From Thalassovita sp. (lineage in GTDB: Bacteria; Pseudomonadota; Alphaproteobacteria; Rhodobacterales; Rhodobacteraceae): a stretch of 64,000 nt of DNA. The stretch lies in contig CP051233.1 in assembly GCA_017792425.1 (NCBI GenBank), positions 337,457-401,456 of the forward strand. Direction: 5' to 3'. Shown here piece after piece: positions 16,078 through 24,690 of the stretch. A program made the position numbers and the translations under genes. The notes below the pieces were generated by a model. That model searched no databases. It saw nothing but the letters and a program-made list of their open reading frames with translations, and was not told the origin of the DNA. The stretch's first letter is position 1; each line of letters begins with the position of its first letter.

Positions 16078-16944
16078 TCAGCTGCGCACCAGCTTCTCGT
16101 AGGAGTCCGCGATGTCGCGGGTCAGGGCGCCGACTTCGAAGGTCCAATCGCCGATCTGGCCGACGGGGGTGACCTCTGCCGCCGAACCGGTCAGCCAGCA
16201 TTGTTCGAATCCATCCAGTTCTTCGGGCAGGATGTGGCGTTCGTGGACGGTGATGCCCTTGTCCTTGAGCATGCCGATCACGGTCTGGCGGGTCAGGCCG
16301 TTCAAGATGGCGTCGGGCAGCGGGGTGTGGACTTCGCCGTCCTTGACGAAGAAGATGTTGGCGCCGGTCGCTTCGGCCACGTAGCCGCGGTAATCGAAGA
16401 ACATCGCGTCGGAACAGCCCTTGGCCTCTGCCGCGTGTTTCGACATGGTGCAGATCATGTAAAGACCGGCGGCCTTGGCGGCGGTGGGGATGGTTTCAGG
16501 GCTGGGGCGCTTCCACTTGGCCACGTCCAGTTTCGCGCCCTTCATCTTGGCGTCGCCGTAATAGCTGCCCCATTCCCAGGCGGTGACGGCCATGCGGACC
16601 TTGTTGCGAGCGGCGGAAACGCCCATGTCTTCGCCTGCGCCGCGCCATGCGACGACCCGCAGATAGGCGTTGGTCAGGTTGTTGGCGTCCAGCACGGCGC
16701 GCTTGGCGGCCTCGATTTCATCGACCGAGTAGGGGATGGGCATGTCCATCATCTCGCCCGATTTCAGCAAGCGTTCGGAATGCTTGCGCGACAGGAAGAT
16801 CTTGCCGTCATAGCAGCGCTCGCCCTCGAACACCGAGGAGGCGTAGTGCAATGCGTGGGTCAGGATGTGAACCTTGGCGTCGCGCCAATCCACCATCTGC
16901 CCGTCCATCCAGATCTTGCCGTCACGATCGTCATAAGCCGCCAT
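16078..16944 (-). CDS. ilvE: Branched-chain amino acid aminotransferase
   Basis: A 288-residue fold-type IV PLP enzyme that performs the last step of leucine, isoleucine and valine synthesis. It has WMDGQMVDWRDAKVHILTHAL and SSVFEGERCY near the N-terminus, the Schiff-base Lys at 157 (TAAKAAGLY), and RGYVAEATGANIFFV. The ATG at 16944 follows a GGAGGA ribosome-binding site; the very long open frame running on to 17721 is only GC-driven antisense of petP and is rejected. Divergent from petP, with 177 bp between them. Confidence 0.95.
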   Translation of the reverse strand: MAAYDDRDGKIWMDGQMVDWRDAKVHILTHALHYASSVFEGERCYDGKIFLSRKHSERLLKSGEMMDMPIPYSVDEIEAAKRAVLDANNLTNAYLRVVAWRGAGEDMGVSAARNKVRMAVTAWEWGSYYGDAKMKGAKLDVAKWKRPSPETIPTAAKAAGLYMICTMSKHAAEAKGCSDAMFFDYRGYVAEATGANIFFVKDGEVHTPLPDAILNGLTRQTVIGMLKDKGITVHERHILPEELDGFEQCWLTGSAAEVTPVGQIGDWTFEVGALTRDIADSYEKLVRS

Positions 16945-17121
16945 ATTCAGTCCTCCTGCGTCGCCCGGATTTCCGAAAGTTGCGTGATTTCGGGCCGGAG
17001 CGGACATTTTCTTGCGCCAAAGCTGGCATTCGGTATCAGTTCGCCCTTGGAATGTCAATAAGACTGACTTAAGCTGCCCCAGCGCGGGGATTTCAGGACC
17101 GAATTGAACACAGGGGCAGCC

Positions 17122-17619
17122 ATGTCTGACGTAACCACCGGCGAGAACCTTCTTTACCTGACGGACGAACAATTGCGGCAGGGGATCGAGGCGATGTTCT
17201 TTGCCTACCGGGGGTTTACCGCGGACCCGGACCGGATTCTGGCGGGGCTGGCCTATGGTCGGGCGCATCACCGGGCGATCCATTTCATCAACCGTGCGCC
17301 GGGCACGACGGTGAACAACCTGCTGATCATGCTGGGGGTGACGAAGCAATCGCTGAACCGGGTGCTGCGGACGCTGGTCGAGGACGGGCTGGTTGAAAGC
17401 CGCGTGGGCGTGGCGGACAAGCGTGAACGCAACCTGTACCTGACAGAGGCGGGAGAGGTGCTGGAACGCAAGCTGTCGGACGCCCAGCGGGCGCGGATGC
17501 GGGCGGCCTATCGCGCGGCAGGGCCGCAGGCGGTGGCGGGCTTCCGGCAGGTGCTGGAGGCGATGATGGACCCGGAGATGCGCCGCAAGTATCACGCGCT
17601 GAGGGAGAGCGGCGCATGA
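17122..17619 (+). CDS. petP: MarR-family regulator PetP
   Basis: A 165-residue winged-helix protein of the MarR family: dimerisation helices at both ends and a DNA-binding core near residues 60-115 (TTVNNLLIMLGVTKQSLNRVL, then KRERNLYLTEAG wing). In Rhodobacter capsulatus, petP lies just before petR, and the pair is reported to be needed for cytochrome bc1 expression and growth. The same order and a 4-bp ATGA overlap with the response regulator are seen here. ATG at 17122 is preceded by AGGGGC. Confidence 0.88.
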   Translation: MSDVTTGENLLYLTDEQLRQGIEAMFFAYRGFTADPDRILAGLAYGRAHHRAIHFINRAPGTTVNNLLIMLGVTKQSLNRVLRTLVEDGLVESRVGVADKRERNLYLTEAGEVLERKLSDAQRARMRAAYRAAGPQAVAGFRQVLEAMMDPEMRRKYHALRESGA

Positions 17620-18317
17620 GTGATGTCGATCCCCACCTGCTGATCGTCGATGATGACGAACGCATCCGTGGTCTTTTGCAGAAATACCTGATGCGGCACG
17701 GGTTCCTGGTGTCGGCGGCACGGGATGCGGCCCATGCGCGGCGGCTGCTGTCGGGGCTGGAGTTCGACCTGATCGTGCTGGACGTGATGATGCCAGGCGA
17801 GGACGGGGTCAGCCTGACCCGCAGCCTGAGAGAGGAAATCACCACCCCGATCCTGCTGCTGACCGCGCGCGGCGAAACAGAGGACCGGATCAAGGGGTTC
17901 GAGGCGGGGGCGGATGACTACCTGGTCAAGCCGTTCGAGCCGAAAGAGCTGCTGCTGCGGATCAACGCGATCCTGCGGCGGATGCCAGAGCCAGCCCCGG
18001 CCGATACCGGTCCCAAGGTGCTGACGCTGGGCCCGATCCGCTATGACATCGATCGCGGGGAACTGTGGCAGGGCGAGGCGCTGATCCGGCTGACGGCGAC
18101 CGAAAGCCAGCTGATGAAGATCTTCTCGGCCAAGCCGAACGAGCCGATCAGCCGCACGAAGCTGGTCGAGGACCTGGGCCGCGACCGGGGGCAGGCGCAA
18201 GAACGCGCGGTGGACGTGCAGATCACCCGGTTGCGCCGCAAGATCGAGGCCGACCCGAAGCAGCCGCGCTATCTGCAGACGGTGCGCGGGGCGGGGTACA
18301 TGCTGGCCCCGGACTGA
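17616..18317 (+). CDS. petR: OmpR-family response regulator PetR
   Basis: A 233-residue response regulator: receiver domain with acidic pocket DDD at 12-14, phospho-acceptor Asp56 (LIVLDVMMPGEDG), Thr in LLTARG and Lys in YLVKPFEP. The winged-helix effector domain ends in RLRRKIEADPKQPRYLQTVRGAGYML. It is translationally coupled to petP. No histidine kinase gene is adjacent, as in R. capsulatus. The known role of PetR is in expression of respiratory/photosynthetic electron-transport genes. Confidence 0.9.
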   Translation: MSDVDPHLLIVDDDERIRGLLQKYLMRHGFLVSAARDAAHARRLLSGLEFDLIVLDVMMPGEDGVSLTRSLREEITTPILLLTARGETEDRIKGFEAGADDYLVKPFEPKELLLRINAILRRMPEPAPADTGPKVLTLGPIRYDIDRGELWQGEALIRLTATESQLMKIFSAKPNEPISRTKLVEDLGRDRGQAQERAVDVQITRLRRKIEADPKQPRYLQTVRGAGYMLAPD

Positions 18318-18364
18318 GGCTTTGGGCGGAGGCATTTGGGACCAGGAAAAGCGGAAGGGGCACC

Positions 18365-19282
18365 ATGACGACCGCGTTTTACACGCATGACGATTGCCTG
18401 GAACATGTGACGCCGCGCGGCCATCCGGAACAGGTGGCGCGGCTGCAAGCGGTGGTGCGGGCGCTGGAAGGGTTTGCGCTGGACCGGCGCGCGGCGCCCC
18501 TGGGGACGGATGGGCAAATCCTGTTGTGTCACCCAGCGACCTATCTGCAGAGGATCATCACGGCGGAACCGGAACAGGGGTTTGTGGCGCTGGACGAGGA
18601 TACGTTCATGTCCGCCGGGTCCGTGCAGGCGGCGCGGCGGGCTGTTGGGGCGGCCTGTGCGGCGGTGGATGCGGTTCTGGCCGGGGAGGTGCGCAATGCC
18701 TTCGTGGCGTGCCGCCCGCCGGGACACCATGCGGAACCGGACCGGCAGATGGGGTTCTGCCTGTTCGGCAACGTGGCGATTGCGGCGAAACACGCGCTGG
18801 CCAACGGGTTGCGCCGCGTGGCGATCGTGGATTTCGACGTGCATCACGGGAATGGCACGCAGGCGCTGCTGTGGAATGAGCCGGGGGTGCTGTTCTTTTC
18901 GTCGCACCAGTCACCGCTGTGGCCCGGCACGGGGACCGAGGCCGAGCGCGGCGCGCATGACCAGATCGTCAACCTGCCCCTGCCGCCGAATTCCGGCGGG
19001 GCCGAGATGCGGCGCGTCTACCAGGCGCGGGTGTTCCCGATGATCGAGGCGTTCCGTCCCGAGCTGATCCTGATCTCGGCCGGGTTCGACGCGCATCGGG
19101 CCGATCCGCTGGCGCAGTTGAACTGGGACGCGGCGGATTTCGCCTGGCTGACTCGGGAACTGCTGGCGCTGGCGGAACGCCATTGCGACGGGCGCGTGGT
19201 ATCGGTGCTGGAGGGTGGCTACGATCTGGACGCGCTGGGCCGGTCCGTCGCCGCGCATGTGACGGAACTGATGCGCGCCTGA
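18365..19282 (+). CDS. HDAC-like amidohydrolase (acetylpolyamine/acetoin-utilisation deacetylase family)
   Basis: A 305-residue zinc hydrolase of the arginase/deacetylase fold. It has RPPGHHAE (His pair at 121-122), the metal ligands Asp158 and His160 in DFDVHHGNGTQ, SSHQSPLWPGTG and ISAGFDAHRADP for the third ligand. Family members remove acetyl groups from acetylpolyamines, other acyl-amides or protein lysines. Polyamine genes are 10 kb away on the same chromosome, but a direct link is speculation. ATG at 18365 is chosen, 47 bp after petR, so it may be co-transcribed. Confidence 0.9.
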   Translation: MTTAFYTHDDCLEHVTPRGHPEQVARLQAVVRALEGFALDRRAAPLGTDGQILLCHPATYLQRIITAEPEQGFVALDEDTFMSAGSVQAARRAVGAACAAVDAVLAGEVRNAFVACRPPGHHAEPDRQMGFCLFGNVAIAAKHALANGLRRVAIVDFDVHHGNGTQALLWNEPGVLFFSSHQSPLWPGTGTEAERGAHDQIVNLPLPPNSGGAEMRRVYQARVFPMIEAFRPELILISAGFDAHRADPLAQLNWDAADFAWLTRELLALAERHCDGRVVSVLEGGYDLDALGRSVAAHVTELMRA

Positions 19283-19289
19283 CCGCGTC

Positions 19290-19311
19290 TTTCATCTTGC
19301 CCAAAATACTC
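19290..19311 (-). repeat. 3'-end repeat, copy b (short form)
   Basis: GAGTATTTTGGG-CAAGATGAAA on the minus strand, between the convergent ends of the HDAC-like and phosphotransferase genes (58-bp gap). Differs from copy a at two bases and from copy c at one. Confidence 0.7.
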
Positions 19312-19340
19312 ACTGCGCACCGGCTGATACGGGCGGGCGG

Positions 19341-20303
19341 TCAGGTGATCTGGCGCAGGTCTTTCAACAGGGATTGCGCCATGTCATGGGCATGGGCGAT
19401 GCGGTCCTCTGGCATCTGGGGATGTTCGACCCGGAACAGGGTTTCGAAACAGATCAGGTAGGGCAGGTGCAGGGTACGTTCCGTGTCCGTCAGGGACAGG
19501 GCGCTGGCCAGCGCGTCAAAGGCTAGCGCGTCCACGCCGAAGCTGCGGGCCGCGCCGAACAGGACACCGCGCCGCGCCATGTGAGTCAGGGACCGGGCCA
19601 TATCCTTGGTGATTGGCGCGGTAGACGACCCGCCAGTGTCGATACCGGTCAGGGTGGCGCCGTTCAGGATCAGGTTGTTGGGGTGAAAATCGCCATGCGG
19701 GATGGCGGCGCGCCAGTCGCTGTCACCGATGAGCTTGGACAGGCGGCGCATCTGGCGCAGCACGCGGGATTCGACCTGGGCCAGTTGGGGATGCGGTTGT
19801 TTCGCGGCCGCTTCGCGGGCGCGGCGCAGCCAGTGGCGGGTGTTGGCGGGGCGGGTTTCGGTGCTGGGGGCGATATAGGCGGCCAGCCAGTCCCCCGCGC
19901 GGGCATAGGTGGCGGCGCGCTGGTCCTGTGGCAGGTGACGCAGGTGGTCCAGCAGCGGGGTGCCGGGGATATGCGAGATCGCCATCAGCCCCGTGGCAGG
20001 GTCGAAATGCAGCGGGTCCGCCACGCGGTTGGGGCCAGAGGACATGTAGGGACGGGTGCGGGCCAGTTCGGCCCATTCCCGGCTGACCTGCTTTTGGCTG
20101 GCATCGCACAGCGGCAGGCGGAACACCGCGCCACGCCCGTCCAGCGTGCCGGACAGGATGATCCGGTTGTCCGGCACGAAGCGCAGGATTTCGGTGAAGG
20201 TGGCGGTCAGACCGGCGGTTTCCGCAATGGATTGCGCGCGGGCCTGCGCGGCGGCGGCCAGTTCCGGGTAGGCTTGGGTATTGTCGGTGGTGACGATGCT
20301 CAT
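19341..20303 (-). CDS. Aminoglycoside phosphotransferase (APH)-fold protein
   Basis: A 320-residue protein of the APH/choline-kinase fold. The catalytic loop HGDFHPNN is at residues 203-210, and the metal-binding Asp (usually DFG-like) is at 222 in TGIDTGG. An N-terminal lobe (FRLPLCDASQKQVSREWAEL) carries the nucleotide-binding strand and helix. The substrate is unknown; such chromosomal proteins rarely act on antibiotics. ATG at 20303 gives MSIVTTDN; the extension to 20339 is unlikely because it lacks a ribosome-binding site. Confidence 0.8.
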   Translation of the reverse strand: MSIVTTDNTQAYPELAAAAQARAQSIAETAGLTATFTEILRFVPDNRIILSGTLDGRGAVFRLPLCDASQKQVSREWAELARTRPYMSSGPNRVADPLHFDPATGLMAISHIPGTPLLDHLRHLPQDQRAATYARAGDWLAAYIAPSTETRPANTRHWLRRAREAAAKQPHPQLAQVESRVLRQMRRLSKLIGDSDWRAAIPHGDFHPNNLILNGATLTGIDTGGSSTAPITKDMARSLTHMARRGVLFGAARSFGVDALAFDALASALSLTDTERTLHLPYLICFETLFRVEHPQMPEDRIAHAHDMAQSLLKDLRQIT

Positions 20304-20403
20304 TCGCGGCAGCATCCGGCAGCAGTTGCGGTGCGTCAACCGAATTGAACCTTGCGCGGGGCGGGTTTAAGGTGCCGCCCTGACAGGCTTGCAGGAGTAT
20401 CCG

Positions 20404-20646
20404 ATGACCGACCGCCCCGTATCCGAAATGAGTTTCGAGGAAGCCATGGCCGAGCTGGAGCAGGTTGTTGGCAAGCTGGAGCGCGGCGACGTGGCGCTGG
20501 ACGATTCCATCAAGCTGTACGAACGCGGCGCAGAGCTGAAGAAACGCTGTGAGGCGAAGCTGAAGGAAGCCGAGGAAAAGGTGGCCGCGATCACGCTGGA
20601 TGGCGACGGCAAGCCGGCCGGGCTGAAGCCGGTGGACGGGCTGTAA
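20404..20646 (+). CDS. xseB: Exodeoxyribonuclease VII small subunit
   Basis: An 80-residue helical protein with the XseB pattern: MSFEEAMAELEQVVGKLERGDVALDDS followed by KLYERGAELKKRCEAKL. It binds XseA to form the single-strand-specific exonuclease VII used in repair. Standard length. It is immediately followed, without a gap, by ispA, as in many proteobacteria (xseB-ispA-dxs operon). Confidence 0.95.
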   Translation: MTDRPVSEMSFEEAMAELEQVVGKLERGDVALDDSIKLYERGAELKKRCEAKLKEAEEKVAAITLDGDGKPAGLKPVDGL

Positions 20647-21513
20647 GTGTTCAAGGATCGGCTGAGGGACGCGGCGGGGCAGGTGCAGGCGCATCTGGAT
20701 GCCGTGATGGCACCGCTGGGGGATCTGCCGGTGGTGCAGGCGATGCGCTATGCCAGCGCCGGGGGCAAGCGGCTGCGCGCCTTCCTGGTGCTGGAATCGG
20801 CGCGGCTGCACGGGGTTCCCGTGGAACGGGCGATCTGGGCGGCGGCGGCGGCTGAGGCGCTGCATGCCTATTCGCTGGTGCATGACGATCTGCCCTGCAT
20901 GGACGACGACGACCTGCGGCGGGGCCTGCCAACCGTGCATGTGAAGTGGGACGAGGCGACGGCGGTGCTGGCGGGCGATGCCCTGCAGGCGCTGGCGTTC
21001 GAATTGCTGGCGCGGCCAGAGGTGGGCAGCGACGCGGTGCGCGCGGGCCTGGTGCTGGGCATGGCGCGGGCCGTGGGGGCGCAGGGCATGGTGCTGGGGC
21101 AGGCGCTGGACATTGCCGCCGAAACCGCGCCGGAACCGCTGACGCTGGACCAGATCACCGCGTTGCAGGCGGGCAAGACCGGCGCGCTGATCGAGTGGTC
21201 GGCCACGGCGGGGCCGGTGATGGCGGGCGCGGACTGCGGGGCCTTGCGGGCCTATGCGCAGGCGCTGGGGCTTGCCTTTCAGATCGCGGACGACATCTTG
21301 GACGTGGAAGGGGACGCGCAAACCGTGGGCAAGGCCGTGGGCAAGGATGCCGACGCGGGCAAGGCCACGTTCGTGTCGCTGTTGGGGTTGGACGGGGCCA
21401 AGGCGCGGGCGCTGGCGCTGTCGGAACAGGCCTGTGCGGCGTTACAGCCCTATGGCGCAGAGGCAGAAACCTTGCGGGAAGCGGCACGTTTCGTTATCTC
21501 GCGTCAGAATTAA
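20647..21513 (+). CDS. ispA: Farnesyl/geranyl diphosphate synthase
   Basis: A 288-residue trans-isoprenyl diphosphate synthase. The first Asp-rich motif HDDLPCMDDDDLRRG is near residues 79-92, and the second Asp-rich motif is FQIADDILDVEG. The GGKRLR and KTG motifs bind diphosphate. It condenses IPP with DMAPP/GPP to farnesyl diphosphate for quinones, carotenoids and undecaprenyl lipids. It starts at GTG 20647, directly abutting the xseB stop, so translation is coupled. Confidence 0.95.
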   Translation: MFKDRLRDAAGQVQAHLDAVMAPLGDLPVVQAMRYASAGGKRLRAFLVLESARLHGVPVERAIWAAAAAEALHAYSLVHDDLPCMDDDDLRRGLPTVHVKWDEATAVLAGDALQALAFELLARPEVGSDAVRAGLVLGMARAVGAQGMVLGQALDIAAETAPEPLTLDQITALQAGKTGALIEWSATAGPVMAGADCGALRAYAQALGLAFQIADDILDVEGDAQTVGKAVGKDADAGKATFVSLLGLDGAKARALALSEQACAALQPYGAEAETLREAARFVISRQN

Positions 21514-21528
21514 CCGCCCGGAGAGGTC

Positions 21529-23457
21529 ATGCCGGACAAACCCAAGACGCCCTTGTTGGACCAGGTGCACGTTCCCGCTGACATGAAGCGGTTGAGCGAC
21601 GCCCAGTTGCACCAACTGGCCGCAGAACTGCGGGCCGAGACCATCGGCGCGGTTTCGGTCACGGGTGGGCATCTGGGCGCGGGTCTGGGCGTGGTGGAAC
21701 TGACCGTCGCGCTGCACGCGGTGTTCGACGCCCCCAAGGACAAGATCATCTGGGACGTCAGCCACCAATGCTATCCGCACAAGATCCTGACCGGGCGGCG
21801 CGACCGTATCCGCACGCTGCGGATGAAGGGCGGGCTGTCGGGGTTCACCAAGCGATCCGAAAGCCCTTATGACCCGTTTGGGGCGGGGCATTCGTCTACG
21901 TCCATCAGCGCGGCGCTGGGGCTGGCCGTGGCGCGCGACCTGGGCGGCAGCGCCGAGGGCGGGCTGGGCGACGCGATCGCGGTGATCGGCGACGGGTCCA
22001 TGAGCGCGGGCATGGCGTTCGAGGCGATGAACAACGCCGGCCACCTGGGCAAGCGGCTGATCGTGATCCTGAACGACAATGAAATGAGCATCGCACCGCC
22101 GGTGGGCGCGCTGTCATCCTATCTGAGCCGTCTGTACGCGGGCGATCCGTTCCAGGAATTCAAGGCCGCCGCCAAGGGCGCGGTCAGCCTGCTGCCGGAA
22201 CCGTTCCGCGAGGGCGCAAAGCGGGCCAAGGAAATGCTGAAGGGCATGGCCGTGGGCGGCACCCTGTTCGAGGAGCTGGGGTTCAGCTATCTGGGGCCGA
22301 TCAACGGGCATGACCTGGACCAGTTGCTGCCGGTGTTGCGCACGGTGAAGGCACGGGCAACCGGGCCGATCCTGCTGCATGTGCTGACCAAGAAGGGCAA
22401 GGGCTATGCCCCCGCCGAGAGCGCCCGCGACCGGGGGCACGCGACCGCGAAGTTCGACGTGCTGACAGGCGAGCAGAAAAAGAGCCCCAGCAACGCGCCG
22501 TCCTATACCCGCGTCTTTGCCGATGCGCTGCTGGCCGAGGCCGCGCGGGATGACAAGATCTGCGCCATCACGGCGGCGATGCCGGACGGCACCGGGCTGG
22601 ACCTGTTCGACAAACGCTATCCCAGCCGGTGCTTTGACGTGGGGATCGCGGAGCAACATGCCGTGACCTTTGCCGCCGGGCTGGCGGCGGGCGGGATGAA
22701 ACCGTTCTGCGCGCTGTATTCGACGTTCCTGCAGCGCGGATACGACCAAGTGGTGCATGATGTGGCGGTGCAGCGCCTGCCGGTGCGGTTCGCCATAGAC
22801 CGGGCGGGGCTGGTGGGCGCGGACGGGGCCACCCATGCGGGCAGTTTCGACACGGCGTTCCTGGCCAACCTGCCGGGCATGGTGGTGATGGCCGCCGCCG
22901 ACGAGGCGGAACTGGTGCACATGGTGGCCACGGCCGCCGCCCATGACGACGGGCCGATCGCGTTCCGTTATCCGCGCGGCGAAGGGGTGGGCGTGGACAT
23001 GCCCGAACGCGGCGTGCCGCTGGAGATCGGCAAGGGCCGGATCATCCAGAAGGGCGGGCGCGTGGCGATCCTGTCTTTTGGCACCCGCCTGAAAGAGGTC
23101 ATGGCCGCCTGCGAGCAACTGGCGGCGCAGGGGATCACCCCGACCGTCGCCGACGCCCGATTCGCCAAGCCGCTGGACCGCGACCTGATCCTGCACCTGG
23201 CCGCAGAGCATGAGGCGCTGATCACCATAGAGGAAGGCGCGGTGGGGGGATTCGGCAGCCATGTCGCCCAGTTGCTGGCCGAAGAAGGCGTTTTTGACAG
23301 CGGTTTGAAGTACCGTTCGATGGTTTTGCCGGATATTTTTGTCGATCAGGCCACACCCGAGGATATGTATGCCGTAGCGGGCTTGAACGCGTCGGATATA
23401 CGCGCAAAGGTGCTGCGGGTGCTGGGAATCACTCAGATCGGAGAGAAAAGAGCATGA
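21529..23457 (+). CDS. dxs: 1-deoxy-D-xylulose-5-phosphate synthase
   Basis: A 642-residue thiamine-diphosphate enzyme that joins pyruvate and glyceraldehyde 3-phosphate, the first step of the MEP isoprenoid pathway. The ThDP/Mg motif is [18 protein letters not shown], the catalytic Glu lies in [17 protein letters not shown], and [13 protein letters not shown] is near the N-terminus. Full length. It lies 15 bp after ispA with a GGAGAGG site, and its stop overlaps the start of a small exported-protein gene. Confidence 0.96.
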   Translation: MPDKPKTPLLDQVHVPADMKRLSDAQLHQLAAELRAETIGAVSVTGGHLGAGLGVVELTVALHAVFDAPKDKIIWDVSHQCYPHKILTGRRDRIRTLRMKGGLSGFTKRSESPYDPFGAGHSSTSISAALGLAVARDLGGSAEGGLGDAIAVIGDGSMSAGMAFEAMNNAGHLGKRLIVILNDNEMSIAPPVGALSSYLSRLYAGDPFQEFKAAAKGAVSLLPEPFREGAKRAKEMLKGMAVGGTLFEELGFSYLGPINGHDLDQLLPVLRTVKARATGPILLHVLTKKGKGYAPAESARDRGHATAKFDVLTGEQKKSPSNAPSYTRVFADALLAEAARDDKICAITAAMPDGTGLDLFDKRYPSRCFDVGIAEQHAVTFAAGLAAGGMKPFCALYSTFLQRGYDQVVHDVAVQRLPVRFAIDRAGLVGADGATHAGSFDTAFLANLPGMVVMAAADEAELVHMVATAAAHDDGPIAFRYPRGEGVGVDMPERGVPLEIGKGRIIQKGGRVAILSFGTRLKEVMAACEQLAAQGITPTVADARFAKPLDRDLILHLAAEHEALITIEEGAVGGFGSHVAQLLAEEGVFDSGLKYRSMVLPDIFVDQATPEDMYAVAGLNASDIRAKVLRVLGITQIGEKRA

Positions 23458-23639
23458 AAAAGCTGATTGCAATGCCGCTGGTTCTGGCGCTGACCGCTGC
23501 CCCCGTGTTTGCCGGTAGCGCGACGCCGGTGATGGAACCCGCCGTGATCGCCGCCGATACTGCCAGTTCCGGCGGGATGGACTATGCGCTGATTTACCTG
23601 CTGGAGATCCTGGTCGTGGCGGCGCTGCACGCCAACTGA
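23454..23639 (+). CDS. Small exported protein, 61 aa, coupled to dxs
   Basis: I do not recognise a family. The 61-residue product has a clear Sec signal peptide (residues 1-20, cleavage after VFA), a short polar middle, and a hydrophobic C-terminal stretch (about 43-58, [16 protein letters not shown]). Its ATG overlaps the dxs TGA by 4 bp, with GGAGAG just upstream, so it is likely translated. A bidirectional terminator follows. The mature protein would be about 40 residues, perhaps membrane associated. Confidence 0.65.
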   Translation: MKKLIAMPLVLALTAAPVFAGSATPVMEPAVIAADTASSGGMDYALIYLLEILVVAALHAN

Positions 23640-23666
23640 TCCGGTTTTCGCGGAAAAAACGGGGTG

Positions 23667-23699
23667 AACGCCCGCACGGTGACGTGTCGGGCGTTTATT
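23667..23699. terminator. Bidirectional terminator between dxs operon and epimerase gene
   Basis: AACGCCCG (23667-23674) pairs with CGGGCGTT (23688-23695), with T-runs on both strands (TTTATT to the right, and TTCACCCCGTTTTTT on the minus strand). It serves two convergent genes; the right arm runs into the epimerase stop codon. Confidence 0.8.
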
Positions 23700-24549
23700 C
23701 GTCTGCGTCCAGCAAGGCGCGCAGGCCAGTCCGGTAGTCGGGGTAGCGCAGCCTGACGCCCAGTTCGTCCTTTATCCGGTCATTCCGTACCCGTTTGGAT
23801 TCGGCATAGAAGCTGCGCGCCATCGGGGTCAGCTCTGCCTGTTCGAAGGGTATGGCCGGGGGGACCGGCAGGCCCAGCAGATCGGCGGCATGGGCGATCA
23901 CGTCCTCGGGCGGGGCGGCCAGATCATCGCAGACGTTATAGGCGGCACCGGGATTGGGCCGGTCGATCGAAGCCAGCAGAACCTGCGCGATGTCCGCGAC
24001 ATGGATGCGGCTGAATACCTGGTTTTCCTTGATGATCCGGCGGGCGGTGCCGGCGCGGACCTTGGCGAAGGGGCCGCGACCGGGACCGTAGATTCCGGCA
24101 AGCCGGAACACGTGCAGCGGCAGGCCGGGGATGGCGCGCCAGGCGTTTTCGGCGTCCACCCGCCAGCGACCGCGCCGGGTGGCAGGGGTCAGGGGGGTGG
24201 CTTCGTCCACCCAGCCGCCCTGGTGATCGCCGTAGACGGCGGTGGTGGACAGGTAGCCGACCCATTCAAGCTGCGGGGCGATGGCGGTGATTTGCGCGCC
24301 GAAATCGCGCAGCACCGGATCGCCGTCCGCATCCGGCCCGGCCGAGATCAGCAGGTGGGTGGCGCGGTCCAGCAGCGGGATCAGGTCATCGCCGGGCCAC
24401 AGCACCGGATGGACGCCGGTGGCGCGCAACGTGTCGGCGCGGGTTGGGGTTCGGGTGGTGCCGTGGATCGTCCAGCCGCGCGGCAGCAGGTGCTGCGCCA
24501 GTTCGCTGGCCGAGTATCCGTGGCCGAAGGAAATCAGGGTTTTTGTCAT
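23695..24549 (-). CDS. NAD-dependent epimerase/SDR (YeeZ-like)
   Basis: A 284-residue extended-SDR protein. The N-terminal nucleotide-binding motif is modified (SFGHGYSASELAQHL), as in the YeeZ/atypical-SDR group. YLSTTAVYGDHQGGWVDE holds the Tyr region, and FRLAGIYGPGRGPFAKVR and SRIHVADIAQVL are typical extended-SDR segments. Substrate unknown. ATG at 24549 (MTKTLISFG) is chosen; the extension to 24699 overlaps the divergent regulator's promoter. Confidence 0.82.
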   Translation of the reverse strand: MTKTLISFGHGYSASELAQHLLPRGWTIHGTTRTPTRADTLRATGVHPVLWPGDDLIPLLDRATHLLISAGPDADGDPVLRDFGAQITAIAPQLEWVGYLSTTAVYGDHQGGWVDEATPLTPATRRGRWRVDAENAWRAIPGLPLHVFRLAGIYGPGRGPFAKVRAGTARRIIKENQVFSRIHVADIAQVLLASIDRPNPGAAYNVCDDLAAPPEDVIAHAADLLGLPVPPAIPFEQAELTPMARSFYAESKRVRNDRIKDELGVRLRYPDYRTGLRALLDADE

Positions 24550-24654
24550 GGGGCGAGATTGCGATGAACCGGCGGCGGGGGCAAGGGGCGGGACGTCGGG
24601 ACGCCGCTTGTCGCCGCTGCGCGGCAACGCCGCCCCGCCCGCCGTCCCGCGGGC

Positions 24655-24684
24655 TTGCCAATGGCAGAAGTTGTCCACTATAGT
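24655..24684 (+). promoter_or_regulatory. Promoter of the XRE-cupin gene, possibly giving a leaderless mRNA
   Basis: TTGCCA (24655-24660), an 18-bp spacer and TATAGT (24679-24684) form a good sigma70-like promoter. The ATG is only 7 bp downstream, so the transcript may start at or next to the start codon. The -10 lies in TCCACTATAGT, whose reverse complement recurs upstream of the GNAT gene. Confidence 0.55.
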
Positions 24685-24690
24685 TGCACG

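Noticed and set aside
16026..16172. Short ORF with a GGAGG site (48 residues) near the ilvE end
   Set aside because: Opposite ilvE and its terminator; the Arg/Ser-rich product has no features of a real protein. The GGAGG may be coincidental.
16945..17721. N-terminal extension of ilvE to 547 residues
   Set aside because: Antisense to petP; the conserved ilvE start with GGAGGA is at 16944.
19341..20303. Antibiotic-resistance aminoglycoside kinase
   Set aside because: The APH fold is present, but chromosomal members of this type rarely act on drugs, and no resistance context exists here.
24560..24655. GC-rich palindromic stretch upstream of the XRE-cupin gene
   Set aside because: Short overlapping GC words without consistent arms; looks like ordinary composition between divergent genes.
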